Below are positions 43,459-51,388 of a DNA stretch of 64,000 bases, piece after piece. This stretch comes from CAVQBP01 sp963740945 (GTDB lineage: Bacteria; Bacteroidota; Ignavibacteria; Ignavibacteriales; Ignavibacteriaceae). The translations under genes and the position numbers were made by a program. How positions within the stretch are numbered: the stretch's first letter is position 1; every line of letters starts with the position of its first letter. Below the pieces are notes generated by a model. The model did no database searches. It was not told where the DNA came from and saw only the letters and a list, made by a program, of their open reading frames with translations. The stretch is taken from the NCBI GenBank assembly GCA_963740945.1, contig CAVUGE010000037.1:1-64000 (forward strand), given 5' to 3'.

Positions 43459-43956
43459 TCAGGTTCTCTGCCGGGAGGTGGTAACGGGAGGTCTGTCTTT
43501 AGGTCTAAATGAGTGAAGAAAAATATCTTTTAATTTATCCCTTTGGCCCGGTGTACATACCGACGCAAGTTTTTGAAAATGTTCCGATAAAAATAATTCA
43601 TATGCTTTTTGTGCTGAACCTATACTATCAATCAACACCGCTATTTTTTGTTTATCCGGTTTTTGATTAAATGATTCTGATAATATTTCTCTTTTATATT
43701 CTGAAACTATATCTTCAAATTTTCTCGTTGTTTCAAAATGTTCTCTTCTAATATCCTTAAATTTTTGTTTTTGCTCCTGGCTCAGATTCAATTCACTATC
43801 AAGGAAACGATTTACATTTTCTCTGCCTGGAGGGAGAGAAGGTAATTTAGGACGATTGAATTCTCTGAACCAAATAAATGATAAACTGCCGATGTTAATA
43901 ATTACCAGGATTATTATTAAAATATTTGTAAATTTTTGTTTTGCTAGAATATCCAT
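43459..43956 (-). CDS. Periplasmic LTXXQ (Spy/CpxP/ZraP-like) protein with N-terminal membrane anchor
   Basis: The 165 residues begin with an uncleaved-looking helix (FTNILIIILVIINIGSLSFIW) and a Pro-rich linker, then a helical domain with two LTXXQ-like repeats: LNLSQEQKQKFKDIRREH and VCTPGQRDKLKDIFLHSF. Spy/CpxP/ZraP proteins are periplasmic stress or metal sensors/chaperones. It is the third gene of a sigma-factor cassette (two-base gap from the preceding gene), and probably feeds envelope-stress information to it. C-terminus is basic and Pro-rich. No metal-binding cluster is evident. Confidence 0.78.
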   Translation of the reverse strand: MDILAKQKFTNILIIILVIINIGSLSFIWFREFNRPKLPSLPPGRENVNRFLDSELNLSQEQKQKFKDIRREHFETTRKFEDIVSEYKREILSESFNQKPDKQKIAVLIDSIGSAQKAYELFLSEHFQKLASVCTPGQRDKLKDIFLHSFRPKDRPPVTTSRQRT

Positions 43957-43957
43957 T

Positions 43958-44296
43958 TTATTTACCTATCATATCATTTAAATCTGAATAATATGAATGA
44001 TTTATCGTATATTCTGTAGAGATAGCGGAAAGATAAGTTTGTTTTGCAGAATATGTCTCACTTTTAAGGTTTGAGAAAAAAAGTGCTGTAAACACATTTA
44101 TTATAAGAATAAGAAACAAAATTATCGGACGAAGAAGATTTGTATTTGTTAATGCCCTGCTTTGCCTAACTTGGCTCTTATTAATTTCAGCTTCTATTCT
44201 TGTGATTAAATAAGGATTTACATTAAGGCTCTCAATATTATCGAATGCATTTAACGTTTTTTCTATTTCTTCTTCTATTTTTTCTTTTTTTTTCAT
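43958..44296 (-). CDS. Single-pass membrane protein, candidate anti-sigma factor
   Basis: A 112-residue protein with an N-terminal charged helix (KKKEKIEEEIEKTLNAFDNIESLNVNP), one membrane helix (LRPIILFLILIINVFTALFF, residues ~50-69) and a short periplasmic tail. Position directly after an ECF sigma factor and before an LTXXQ periplasmic protein matches sigma/anti-sigma/sensor cassettes. The N-terminal NPYLITRIEAEI motif resembles the cytosolic region of anti-sigma-like proteins in Bacteroidota but no zinc motif (HxxxCxxC) is present. Function inferred from position. Confidence 0.6.
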   Translation of the reverse strand: MKKKEKIEEEIEKTLNAFDNIESLNVNPYLITRIEAEINKSQVRQSRALTNTNLLRPIILFLILIINVFTALFFSNLKSETYSAKQTYLSAISTEYTINHSYYSDLNDMIGK

Positions 44297-44348
44297 ATTT
44301 CTGCCTCATACGGTTATTAGACGTCATTTTGGAAAAAAACTTGCGCTC

Positions 44349-44927
44349 TCATATTATTTCTGTTTCATAATACTTTCGGAGTTTCTTTTTTAAGTTATTC
44401 TTAGCCCGGTGTATTAATGATTCCACTGAGGGAATTGTTGTATTCAGAATTTCTGCGATTTCTTTATAGCTGATTTCATCATATTTACTCAAAGTAAAAG
44501 CAGCCCTTTGATTCTCGGGTAATGCTCCAAGAGCTTCATTTAAAATTTTTATCCTATCCAGTTCTTCCATCCTAACCTCTGGATCCGGATTATTATCATC
44601 TTTTATATCTTCGATTGGATCATTTGTATTTAATACCTTTTTTATTATTCCAAATCTTTTTTTTCTTTTCTTCCTCCTGATAAAATCTAGTGATTTAGTT
44701 ACTGCAATCCTATATATCCATGTAGACAGCTTTGATTCGCCTCGAAATGAAGGGAGAGATTTATAGACTTCTACAAATACCTCCTGAGTTAAATCCTCTG
44801 AATCTTCTCTATTGTTTAAAAACCTGTAACAGGTATTTAAAACTATCTGCTGATGTTCATCAACCAGAATCTTAAAGGATTTTAAGTCCCCTTTTACTAT
44901 ATTTTCAATCAGCTTTTCAACAGACAT
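44349..44927 (-). CDS. ECF-type RNA polymerase sigma factor
   Basis: From the ATG at 44927 (MSVEKLIENIVKGD) the 192-residue product shows region 2 (VLNTCYRFLNNREDSEDLTQEVFVEVYKSL, SKLSTWIYRIAVTKSLDFIRR, given by residues ~25-78) and region 4 (LGALPENQRAAFTLSKYDEI, SYKEIAEILNTTIPSVESLIHRAK). The linker is acidic (PIEDIKDDNNPDPE). This is the group-4 extracytoplasmic function pattern. A longer frame from 45014 adds 29 residues unlike sigma factors. Probably controls the downstream membrane and LTXXQ genes and itself; target promoters unknown. Confidence 0.92.
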   Translation of the reverse strand: MSVEKLIENIVKGDLKSFKILVDEHQQIVLNTCYRFLNNREDSEDLTQEVFVEVYKSLPSFRGESKLSTWIYRIAVTKSLDFIRRKKRKKRFGIIKKVLNTNDPIEDIKDDNNPDPEVRMEELDRIKILNEALGALPENQRAAFTLSKYDEISYKEIAEILNTTIPSVESLIHRAKNNLKKKLRKYYETEII

Positions 44928-45073
44928 ATATTCAAAATTTAAGTGAGTATAATTAAAATTCCAAATAAATTTAATTTTTAAGGAAAAAGATGCAGGAATG
45001 GATCCTTGAGTCAATGAAGAAGCTGTCTGCTTTCTTTATATAAAATTCAAAAATTTCCAGGTTAAATCCGGCT

Positions 45074-46747
45074 TCATTCTCTTCCTCCTTCCCCTATTTT
45101 CTGAGCAGTATTTGCCTTAGCCTTAATGCGGGCATAAATAAGTGAAACAGTAACCAGGACTACTCCCAAAACTAAAAAGGAAACAATTTTATAGGTGAAA
45201 TCCTCACTTGTAATTCCTAAAATGAAAACATAAACGACTGTTAATAGAAGGGTAAGAATCGCCATCCACCTGTATTTTTTGTTCTTCAATATTAAGCTCA
45301 AGTAATAATATAAAAAGGCCAGAGCTACCCATGAAATGCTTACCAGTCCTCTGGGAATAAAATTATAGAGAGCATAAGGAATAATAAAAAGTGCAATTAT
45401 CAGATAGGCATTTCGCATATATTCTGTTCTTAATTCCAGCCTGTCTTTTTTCCAGTTTAAAACCCTCGCACTTAATAATGCTACTATTCCATAACTAATA
45501 CTAACCGCATCTATTTTCCCCTCCATAGATAAGTAAGCAATTAGAACTAAAAGATAAATAACAAAATTTGCAACTACTATAAATTTCGATCTAAACCAGA
45601 CTGCAGTTGAAACTACAAGTAAGCTCTGCCAGCATAACCAGATAAAAAAGTTAGGTGCAGGGAATTGAATTATTATTGACGCACTCAGTGCAAGATATCC
45701 GAACATTGCAAGTATAAATGTTGAATACTTACTTTTTTCTCTGACCCAAAAAATTATAGAAAAAGTTAAAAACATTATTGAAGCAAGAAGGTGATAAAAA
45801 CCTGAATAAGCATGTGTTGTTGTTAAAGTGATTATCACAAAAACAGAATAAGCCCCCATAGTGTTAAAACCCGTAATCAATACAAGATTCAAATTTTCTT
45901 TAATTGATTTGTCCCTTAATATATTTCCCAAATAAAAAATAGAAGCATAGATAAGAAGAAATATTGCATTGAATTCAGGATAGAATACCGGCTGTAATGG
46001 TTTACCAAGTAAAGGATTGTTAAAAAACCAGACCAAATGAATTAGATATGTTATTAGTATCCCGTATATAATGAGATAATTCCATCTATATCTCAATGTA
46101 AAATAAACGCAAAGTGATGATAAGAGAACCAGCATAATAAAAATAAAATAAGACTGATCGCTAATCATGGCAGTTATATACTCAAGTGTAAGACTTACTG
46201 CAGTTAAATAAATCGAACCTTTTTTGATTGAATATATTAGAGTCAGACTTGCGGCAATCAATAAGAGAATGACTTCAATAGTAAGGCTGGCTATTAAAGG
46301 ATTTGAACTGAAATAATATAAACGAAGAGTTGTAAAATAAGATAAAACATAACCTCCGCCCAATATAAATCCGCTAATATGCGGAAAGTTTTTTCGCCAG
46401 TATTGTGAAAGAGAAATAAGTCCGGCAGAAAAGAAGTATCCTAAAATAGTTGGAAAAGCAGATGGTGAATTTTCATATGGTAAAGTTAAAAGGAATGCAA
46501 AGCCTATAATTAATACAACAATCCCAACTTTTGCAAACCAAAATTGGCCGATTCTGTATTCAAGATTATCTTCCCTTTCTAAACTTGATATTGATTCTTC
46601 CGGTTTCCGTATTTCCTCTTTTTCTATATAAGGTTTTTCTTCCGGTACTATCGAAAGGCGGGCTTCTATAGTGGAAATTCTTTCATCTAACTTGATTAAG
46701 AATTTCACTATTTCATCAAGGCCGGGATTATCAGAGAGTGATTTCAC
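45074..46747 (-). CDS. DUF2339 polytopic membrane protein
   Basis: A 557-residue protein with a cytosolic N-terminal coiled/acidic part (KFLIKLDERISTIEARLSIV, then Glu-rich to residue ~70) and a motif EYRIGQFWFAKVGIVVLIIGFAFLL followed by about fourteen hydrophobic helices, the hallmark of DUF2339. The family has no established function; some members sit beside respiratory or envelope genes. It is the last gene of the multihaem bc operon, 35 bases after the 11-haem cytochrome gene, so co-transcription is likely. It carries no haem motif. Its product ends with a basic tail (RIKAKANTAQKIGEGG). Confidence 0.85.
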   Translation of the reverse strand: MKSLSDNPGLDEIVKFLIKLDERISTIEARLSIVPEEKPYIEKEEIRKPEESISSLEREDNLEYRIGQFWFAKVGIVVLIIGFAFLLTLPYENSPSAFPTILGYFFSAGLISLSQYWRKNFPHISGFILGGGYVLSYFTTLRLYYFSSNPLIASLTIEVILLLIAASLTLIYSIKKGSIYLTAVSLTLEYITAMISDQSYFIFIMLVLLSSLCVYFTLRYRWNYLIIYGILITYLIHLVWFFNNPLLGKPLQPVFYPEFNAIFLLIYASIFYLGNILRDKSIKENLNLVLITGFNTMGAYSVFVIITLTTTHAYSGFYHLLASIMFLTFSIIFWVREKSKYSTFILAMFGYLALSASIIIQFPAPNFFIWLCWQSLLVVSTAVWFRSKFIVVANFVIYLLVLIAYLSMEGKIDAVSISYGIVALLSARVLNWKKDRLELRTEYMRNAYLIIALFIIPYALYNFIPRGLVSISWVALAFLYYYLSLILKNKKYRWMAILTLLLTVVYVFILGITSEDFTYKIVSFLVLGVVLVTVSLIYARIKAKANTAQKIGEGGRE

Positions 46748-46782
46748 ACCTACCTCCCTGTTTACTTATTTTGTAAAAAAAA

Positions 46783-48240
46783 TTATTTACCGCGTTCCAT
46801 TCTCTTTATATAGAGGTACAATACAAAAGCAAGAAAACTTATAATTAATACCGAAATACCTAAACCAATTCGTCTGAAATAATATTCATGTATAGCACCC
46901 TGTGCTTCACTAATTACTATATTGCTTTCTACCAAACCTTTTTTAACTACAACACTATCAAATTTTTCTTTGTTAAAAGAATGTATTATCGTTCTTGCTT
47001 CCAGCTTTGCCTGATTCACATCTCTTAATTTAAATTTAGCCTCTGAGATCTCCATACCTTTTTGCTCGGCATTATTTATTAAAGAATCCGCAAAATTTTC
47101 AGAATAACTAAGGCTGTCGATTAATAGCCGCATATGTTTTGCTACTTTATAACCGTTAACATTTTCACTTTGAGTATGGCACCTGCTGCAAATTGCATCT
47201 TTTGAGACTCCCAAAAGCTGATTAGTCGGAACAACAATACCGTGATTACCATGACAGGTTTCACATTCGGGGTAATGATGTTCATCAAAAGCTTTCTTAT
47301 GAGGGCTGGCAGAAAATAACTCAGCATTTAATGCGTGACATGTTCCGCACACTTCGGAAATTGATTCAACACCGGGAGGTACTGCACCATGATTACCATG
47401 GCAGCTATTGCAGGCAGGTGCACTCAAGTCATGTTTTTCAAGCAGATCAACTCCATGTACACTTTTTGAAAATTCCTGATACTGATCAGTCGGAATATTA
47501 TATTCTTTCATATATGATTTATTACTATGGCAATGAGCACAGGTTTTCGGTATATTTACTATATAAACACTTGAATTTGCATCATTAACCGGCAGAATGC
47601 CATGACTTCCATGACAGTTTGCACATTCCGCAACTTTGATATCTCCCTTCGCATTCCTAATTCCATGTACACTTGTTCTATATTTATCTAGCTGATCCAC
47701 CGCAAGAGCTGGATTATAATTGCGCATATAAACAGCGTCACTATGGCATTTTGCACAGGTTTTAGGAAGATTAAGAGGATAAACAGGGGATGCAGGATTA
47801 GTAACTTCTACTATACCATGAGCATTATGACAGGTTATACATTGTACAATTCTCTCCCCGCCTTTAATAGATAATCTGCCGTGAACACTTTTTGATAAAA
47901 GTTCCATTTGATTTGTCGGTATATCGGCACCATATTTTTTCATAGTTTCAGGATTCGCATGACAGATAATGCATCTTTCTGAAATTTCATTACCTTTTGG
48001 AACTCCAATAAATCCTGCATCTTTATTCATTGCAGCATCCATATCATCCGATTTATTATTTCCTCCATGACATCCTGAGCATGGGATACCTTTCTTATGA
48101 TGAATATCGTTCTTAAACAATTCTGCCGGTTTATCACCCTGTGCTTCATGACAGTTTAAACATTCATCTTCAGCTGCTTGAATTCTATTAATAAACAATA
48201 AAATAAAAACCGAGAATAAAATCATTGTTAACTTTTTCAT
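46783..48240 (-). CDS. Membrane-anchored 11-haem c-type cytochrome of a bc-like complex
   Basis: From the ATG at 48240 the 485-residue protein has a signal peptide (FSVFILLFINRIQAA) and eleven CXXCH sites: CLNCH, CSGCH, CIICH, CITCH, CAKCH, CANCH, CAHCH, CNSCH, CGTCH, CETCH and CSRCH within residues ~30-350, with distal SVHG and GxHG His motifs as in octahaem/NrfB-like modules. A helical C-terminal part ends with a membrane helix (IGLGISVLIISFLAFVLYLYI) and a basic tail. It overlaps cytochrome b by four bases (ATGA), so it probably replaces cytochrome c1 as electron acceptor from the Rieske protein. Role inferred from operon. Confidence 0.88.
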   Translation of the reverse strand: MKKLTMILFSVFILLFINRIQAAEDECLNCHEAQGDKPAELFKNDIHHKKGIPCSGCHGGNNKSDDMDAAMNKDAGFIGVPKGNEISERCIICHANPETMKKYGADIPTNQMELLSKSVHGRLSIKGGERIVQCITCHNAHGIVEVTNPASPVYPLNLPKTCAKCHSDAVYMRNYNPALAVDQLDKYRTSVHGIRNAKGDIKVAECANCHGSHGILPVNDANSSVYIVNIPKTCAHCHSNKSYMKEYNIPTDQYQEFSKSVHGVDLLEKHDLSAPACNSCHGNHGAVPPGVESISEVCGTCHALNAELFSASPHKKAFDEHHYPECETCHGNHGIVVPTNQLLGVSKDAICSRCHTQSENVNGYKVAKHMRLLIDSLSYSENFADSLINNAEQKGMEISEAKFKLRDVNQAKLEARTIIHSFNKEKFDSVVVKKGLVESNIVISEAQGAIHEYYFRRIGLGISVLIISFLAFVLYLYIKRMERGK

Positions 48241-49316
48241 GATGTCCATCCAAGTATTGTTAAAACAATGATGAATATTACTGCAAAAATCCCTAGATAA
48301 TTAATTAAACGGTTCTGCTTTCCCCTTGAGCTTTTAACATCCCAAAACGGAACAAGCAGCCACAATAATCCTGCAAGACCAAAAAGTAAAATCCCGAGTA
48401 ATTCACCTTCAATAGATAAGATATGGGCAGGGAAATATTTTAAGGTCTGGAACATAAATAGAAAATACCATTCAGGTTTAATTCCAGCCGGCGCTGAAGC
48501 AAAAGGATCAGCTTTAATACCCAATTCTGCCGGAAAAAAGACAGCAAGAATAGCTAAAATATTAAGGACAATCAACCAGAGAAGTAAATCACGGAGCATA
48601 AAATTAGGGAAGAAAGGCATCTTCTTTTTTTCTGCAGCGGGCTTAACTTCAAATTCTAGCGGTTCACTCATTCCCTGCCGTTGAACAAGCACTAAATGAA
48701 TCAACAATAGGAAAGTAAAAATGCCTGGAAATAATGCTACGTGAAATCCAAACAAACGGGAGAGAGTTGCACCTGTTACATCATTTCCTCCCCGCATAAA
48801 TATTTTAACTGGTTCACCTATTAAAGGAATTGCACCTACAATATCAGAACCAACCTTTGTAGCGAAAAAAGATAATTGATTCCATGGCAATAAATAACCA
48901 CTGAACCCAAAACCAAGAGCAAGGAAAAACATCAAAGCTCCGCTTATCCATGTAACTTCACGGGGTTTTCTATATGCTTTTTCAAAAAATACACTGAACA
49001 TATGAATAAATACAGAGAAGATAAATAAATTCGCAGCCCAGGCATGTATTGAACGGATTAACCAACCGAACTGGACTTTAGACATAATAAACTGAACACT
49101 TTCAAATGCTAAATCCGTACTGGCTTTATAATAAAAAAGGAGTAATATTCCTGTTACAACCTGGATTATGAATAAAAAAAGAGAGACTCCCCCGAAATAG
49201 TACCAGACAGAATGCCGGTGAATAGGCACATACTTTTTCCCCATAAATTCTACAAGACTCCCCAATTTAACTCTCTCATCAAACCAGAGGTAGATGCTTC
49301 TAAAAAAATTGTTCAT
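48237..49316 (-). CDS. Cytochrome b (fused b6/subunit IV type) of a bc-like complex
   Basis: A 359-residue integral protein with about eight helices. The N-terminal b6-like part has VPIHRHSVWYYFGG, GWLIRSIHAWAANLFIFSVFIHMF with the two His pairs for haems bL/bH, and SGYLLPWNQLSFFATKVGS (quinol-site region). The C-terminal, subunit IV-like part has GIKPEWYFLFMFQTLKYFP, the PEWY quinol-oxidation motif. Oxidises menaquinol and passes electrons to the Rieske protein. Located between Rieske (nine-base gap) and the 11-haem cytochrome (ATGA overlap). Confidence 0.94.
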   Translation of the reverse strand: MNNFFRSIYLWFDERVKLGSLVEFMGKKYVPIHRHSVWYYFGGVSLFLFIIQVVTGILLLFYYKASTDLAFESVQFIMSKVQFGWLIRSIHAWAANLFIFSVFIHMFSVFFEKAYRKPREVTWISGALMFFLALGFGFSGYLLPWNQLSFFATKVGSDIVGAIPLIGEPVKIFMRGGNDVTGATLSRLFGFHVALFPGIFTFLLLIHLVLVQRQGMSEPLEFEVKPAAEKKKMPFFPNFMLRDLLLWLIVLNILAILAVFFPAELGIKADPFASAPAGIKPEWYFLFMFQTLKYFPAHILSIEGELLGILLFGLAGLLWLLVPFWDVKSSRGKQNRLINYLGIFAVIFIIVLTILGWTS

Positions 49317-49325
49317 TTTTTTATC

Positions 49326-49778
49326 TCAAGCTGTTTTTGAAACGAAAACTTCCTCTCCTTTAACAATAACCCTGTATTCCTCCAGGGGTTTTGGTGGAGG
49401 TCCTGCAACATTACGGCCGTTCAAATCATATTTACCGTTATGACAGGCACACCAAATCAATCCCATATCGTTTCTATATTGAACAGTACATCCAAGGTGG
49501 GTGCAAACTGCTGAAAATGCTTTAAGTTTATTATCCGGTGTTCGAAGAAGCAGAACAGGTTTGCTGCCGAATTTAATTATTTTCCCGCTCCCTTCTTTTA
49601 TATCAGTCACTTTTCCTGCAGAAACACTTGATACTTCAACTTCACTTTGTTCAGGCGGTTTAAGGTATGCCAGAAGTGGATAGAGAATTATTCCCCCTAA
49701 TCCCAATAAGCCGGCGGATAGAAAATATTTTAGGAAATCACGCCTCTTATGAACTCCACCAGGAATAGTGTTATTCAT
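49326..49778 (-). CDS. Rieske [2Fe-2S] protein of a bc-like complex
   Basis: A 150-residue protein with a twin-arginine-like N-terminus (HKRRDFLKYFLSAGLLGLGG), one membrane anchor and a Rieske domain whose ligands are in CTHLGCTVQY and WCACHNGKYDLNG (C-x-H and C-x-x-H, with disulfide Cys in each loop), followed by the Pro loop GPPPKPLEEY. It mediates electron transfer from menaquinol at cytochrome b to the c-type haems. Gene gaps of nine bases to cytochrome b and fourteen from the 7-haem gene place it in the same operon. Confidence 0.95.
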   Translation of the reverse strand: MNNTIPGGVHKRRDFLKYFLSAGLLGLGGIILYPLLAYLKPPEQSEVEVSSVSAGKVTDIKEGSGKIIKFGSKPVLLLRTPDNKLKAFSAVCTHLGCTVQYRNDMGLIWCACHNGKYDLNGRNVAGPPPKPLEEYRVIVKGEEVFVSKTA

Positions 49779-49792
49779 TATTTATGTTCCCT

Positions 49793-51289
49793 CTAGTTAC
49801 TTGAATGACAATCGCTGCACGCTGTTTCCTGCCAGGAATCACCAATATCGACAGGATGCTTATATGTTAGGCCTGCTAATGAAACATTAGGTTGATTATC
49901 TCCGAATTGCTCTGCTAATATTGTGTGGCATACGCTGCAGTTTCTTGATATTACTTTACCATCTGCACTCACATGTTTCCCGTCATGACATCTAAAACAA
50001 CCGGGTGAATATAAATGCCCCAGATTATTTGGAAATTTTTTCCAGCTAACGTTCATTTCAGGGAAATAATTTCTTTCATATATTCCCTGGATTTGCACAA
50101 TAGCTTTTTCTATATCCAAGTTTTTTGTGGAATCAATATGAGGAAATTTAATCTTATAAAAATCCTCTATAGTTAGTTTGATGCTGTCTAATGCGACCGG
50201 TTTGGTAGAGTAACTTCCTTCAAGAGCGTTTACGGCTACACTTTTTATATATGGTAGGTCTGGATTTATTAATCCTGCAGCCATCTCTTCGTTCACTGAT
50301 TGGGATGGAGGATGATATATATGGGAAGGACGATTGTGACAATCTATACAATCCATTACTCTTTTTTCGCTGTTTTTTATCTGCTCATCACTTAATTTCG
50401 CCTCTGTACTTTTAAATATCGTCTCTTTTCCAGTTAATAATGATTTTGCTTTCACCCACGGAATAACCTGGCGGGCCGAATCAGTTGACATATAAGTAAT
50501 TTCATTTGCTATATTCATGTGCCAGTGTATTCCTGAAGTTACACCAGTAACCTCATTACCGCCGCCGATTTTCATTAAAAGAGTTAGAATCATTGTAGAA
50601 TTTTCTTTATCCGACAGGTAATACGTATTTACATGTTTTTTCTCATTATAGAATACATTAGGCCAATGACACTGCTCGCATGTTTCTCTTGCCGGTCTTA
50701 AGTTACTGATTGGTGTAGGAATGGGACGCTGATATTTTTTAAAAATAACCGAATAAACTTGATAAGCTCCTGAAAGTTTTGAGCGAACATACCAGCCGGC
50801 TCCCGGTCCTATATGACATTTTACACAATCAACCCTTGCATGTGGTGAATTTTGATAAGCTGTATATTCCGGAGTCATTACTGAATGGCAAATAGTCCCG
50901 CAGAATTGATTTGAATCTGTATATTCATATGCTTTAAAGCTTCCAAAAGCAGAAAATAACAATAGAAGTATTGTTCCTACTGAAAAAAACGTTAATGCAG
51001 AACGGTGTTTGGGATTATTCAGATCTAGTATAGGAAGTCTATTAGATCTTATTTTCCCCTGTCTTTCCCTTCTATGTTCCCTGATTATGCCGAATGCAAT
51101 TAAAATTAACCCTATAATTAAGAATCCGGGCAATATTACAAATGCTATAATCCCCATATATGGTTTTGGATTTGGTGTTAGGGCTTCCAAAATCATAAGG
51201 AAGAGAATCAATCCAAAATTAATTACAGCTATGGCTGCGCCGATTAATGTAATTGGATTATAGAAAGATAGTGGAAAAATCTTTTTCAT
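49793..51289 (-). CDS. NapC/NirT-type 7-haem membrane cytochrome c
   Basis: A 498-residue protein with two N-terminal membrane helices (INFGLILFLMILEAL; IAFVILPGFLIIGLILIAFG) and a third (ALTFFSVGTILLLLFSAFGSF), then seven haem sites: CGTICH (unusual CX3CH), CVKCH, CEQCH, CIDCH, CFRCH, CSVCH and CSDCH. SPHARVDCVKCHIGPGAGW and RPARETCEQCHWP are NapC/NirT-family signatures of quinol-oxidising tetrahaem modules, here with an extra C-terminal trihaem part. Likely a periplasmic relay or second quinol dehydrogenase of the complex. Operon position between the 13-haem/b fusion and Rieske. Confidence 0.88.
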   Translation of the reverse strand: MKKIFPLSFYNPITLIGAAIAVINFGLILFLMILEALTPNPKPYMGIIAFVILPGFLIIGLILIAFGIIREHRRERQGKIRSNRLPILDLNNPKHRSALTFFSVGTILLLLFSAFGSFKAYEYTDSNQFCGTICHSVMTPEYTAYQNSPHARVDCVKCHIGPGAGWYVRSKLSGAYQVYSVIFKKYQRPIPTPISNLRPARETCEQCHWPNVFYNEKKHVNTYYLSDKENSTMILTLLMKIGGGNEVTGVTSGIHWHMNIANEITYMSTDSARQVIPWVKAKSLLTGKETIFKSTEAKLSDEQIKNSEKRVMDCIDCHNRPSHIYHPPSQSVNEEMAAGLINPDLPYIKSVAVNALEGSYSTKPVALDSIKLTIEDFYKIKFPHIDSTKNLDIEKAIVQIQGIYERNYFPEMNVSWKKFPNNLGHLYSPGCFRCHDGKHVSADGKVISRNCSVCHTILAEQFGDNQPNVSLAGLTYKHPVDIGDSWQETACSDCHSSN

Positions 51290-51388
51290 TAAGCTGATAA
51301 TTATAAGAAAAAATTATTAAAAGATTTACTTATATGCAAATATTATTACATAAATAATCTAAATAATTATACCGGATCGATCAGGGCT

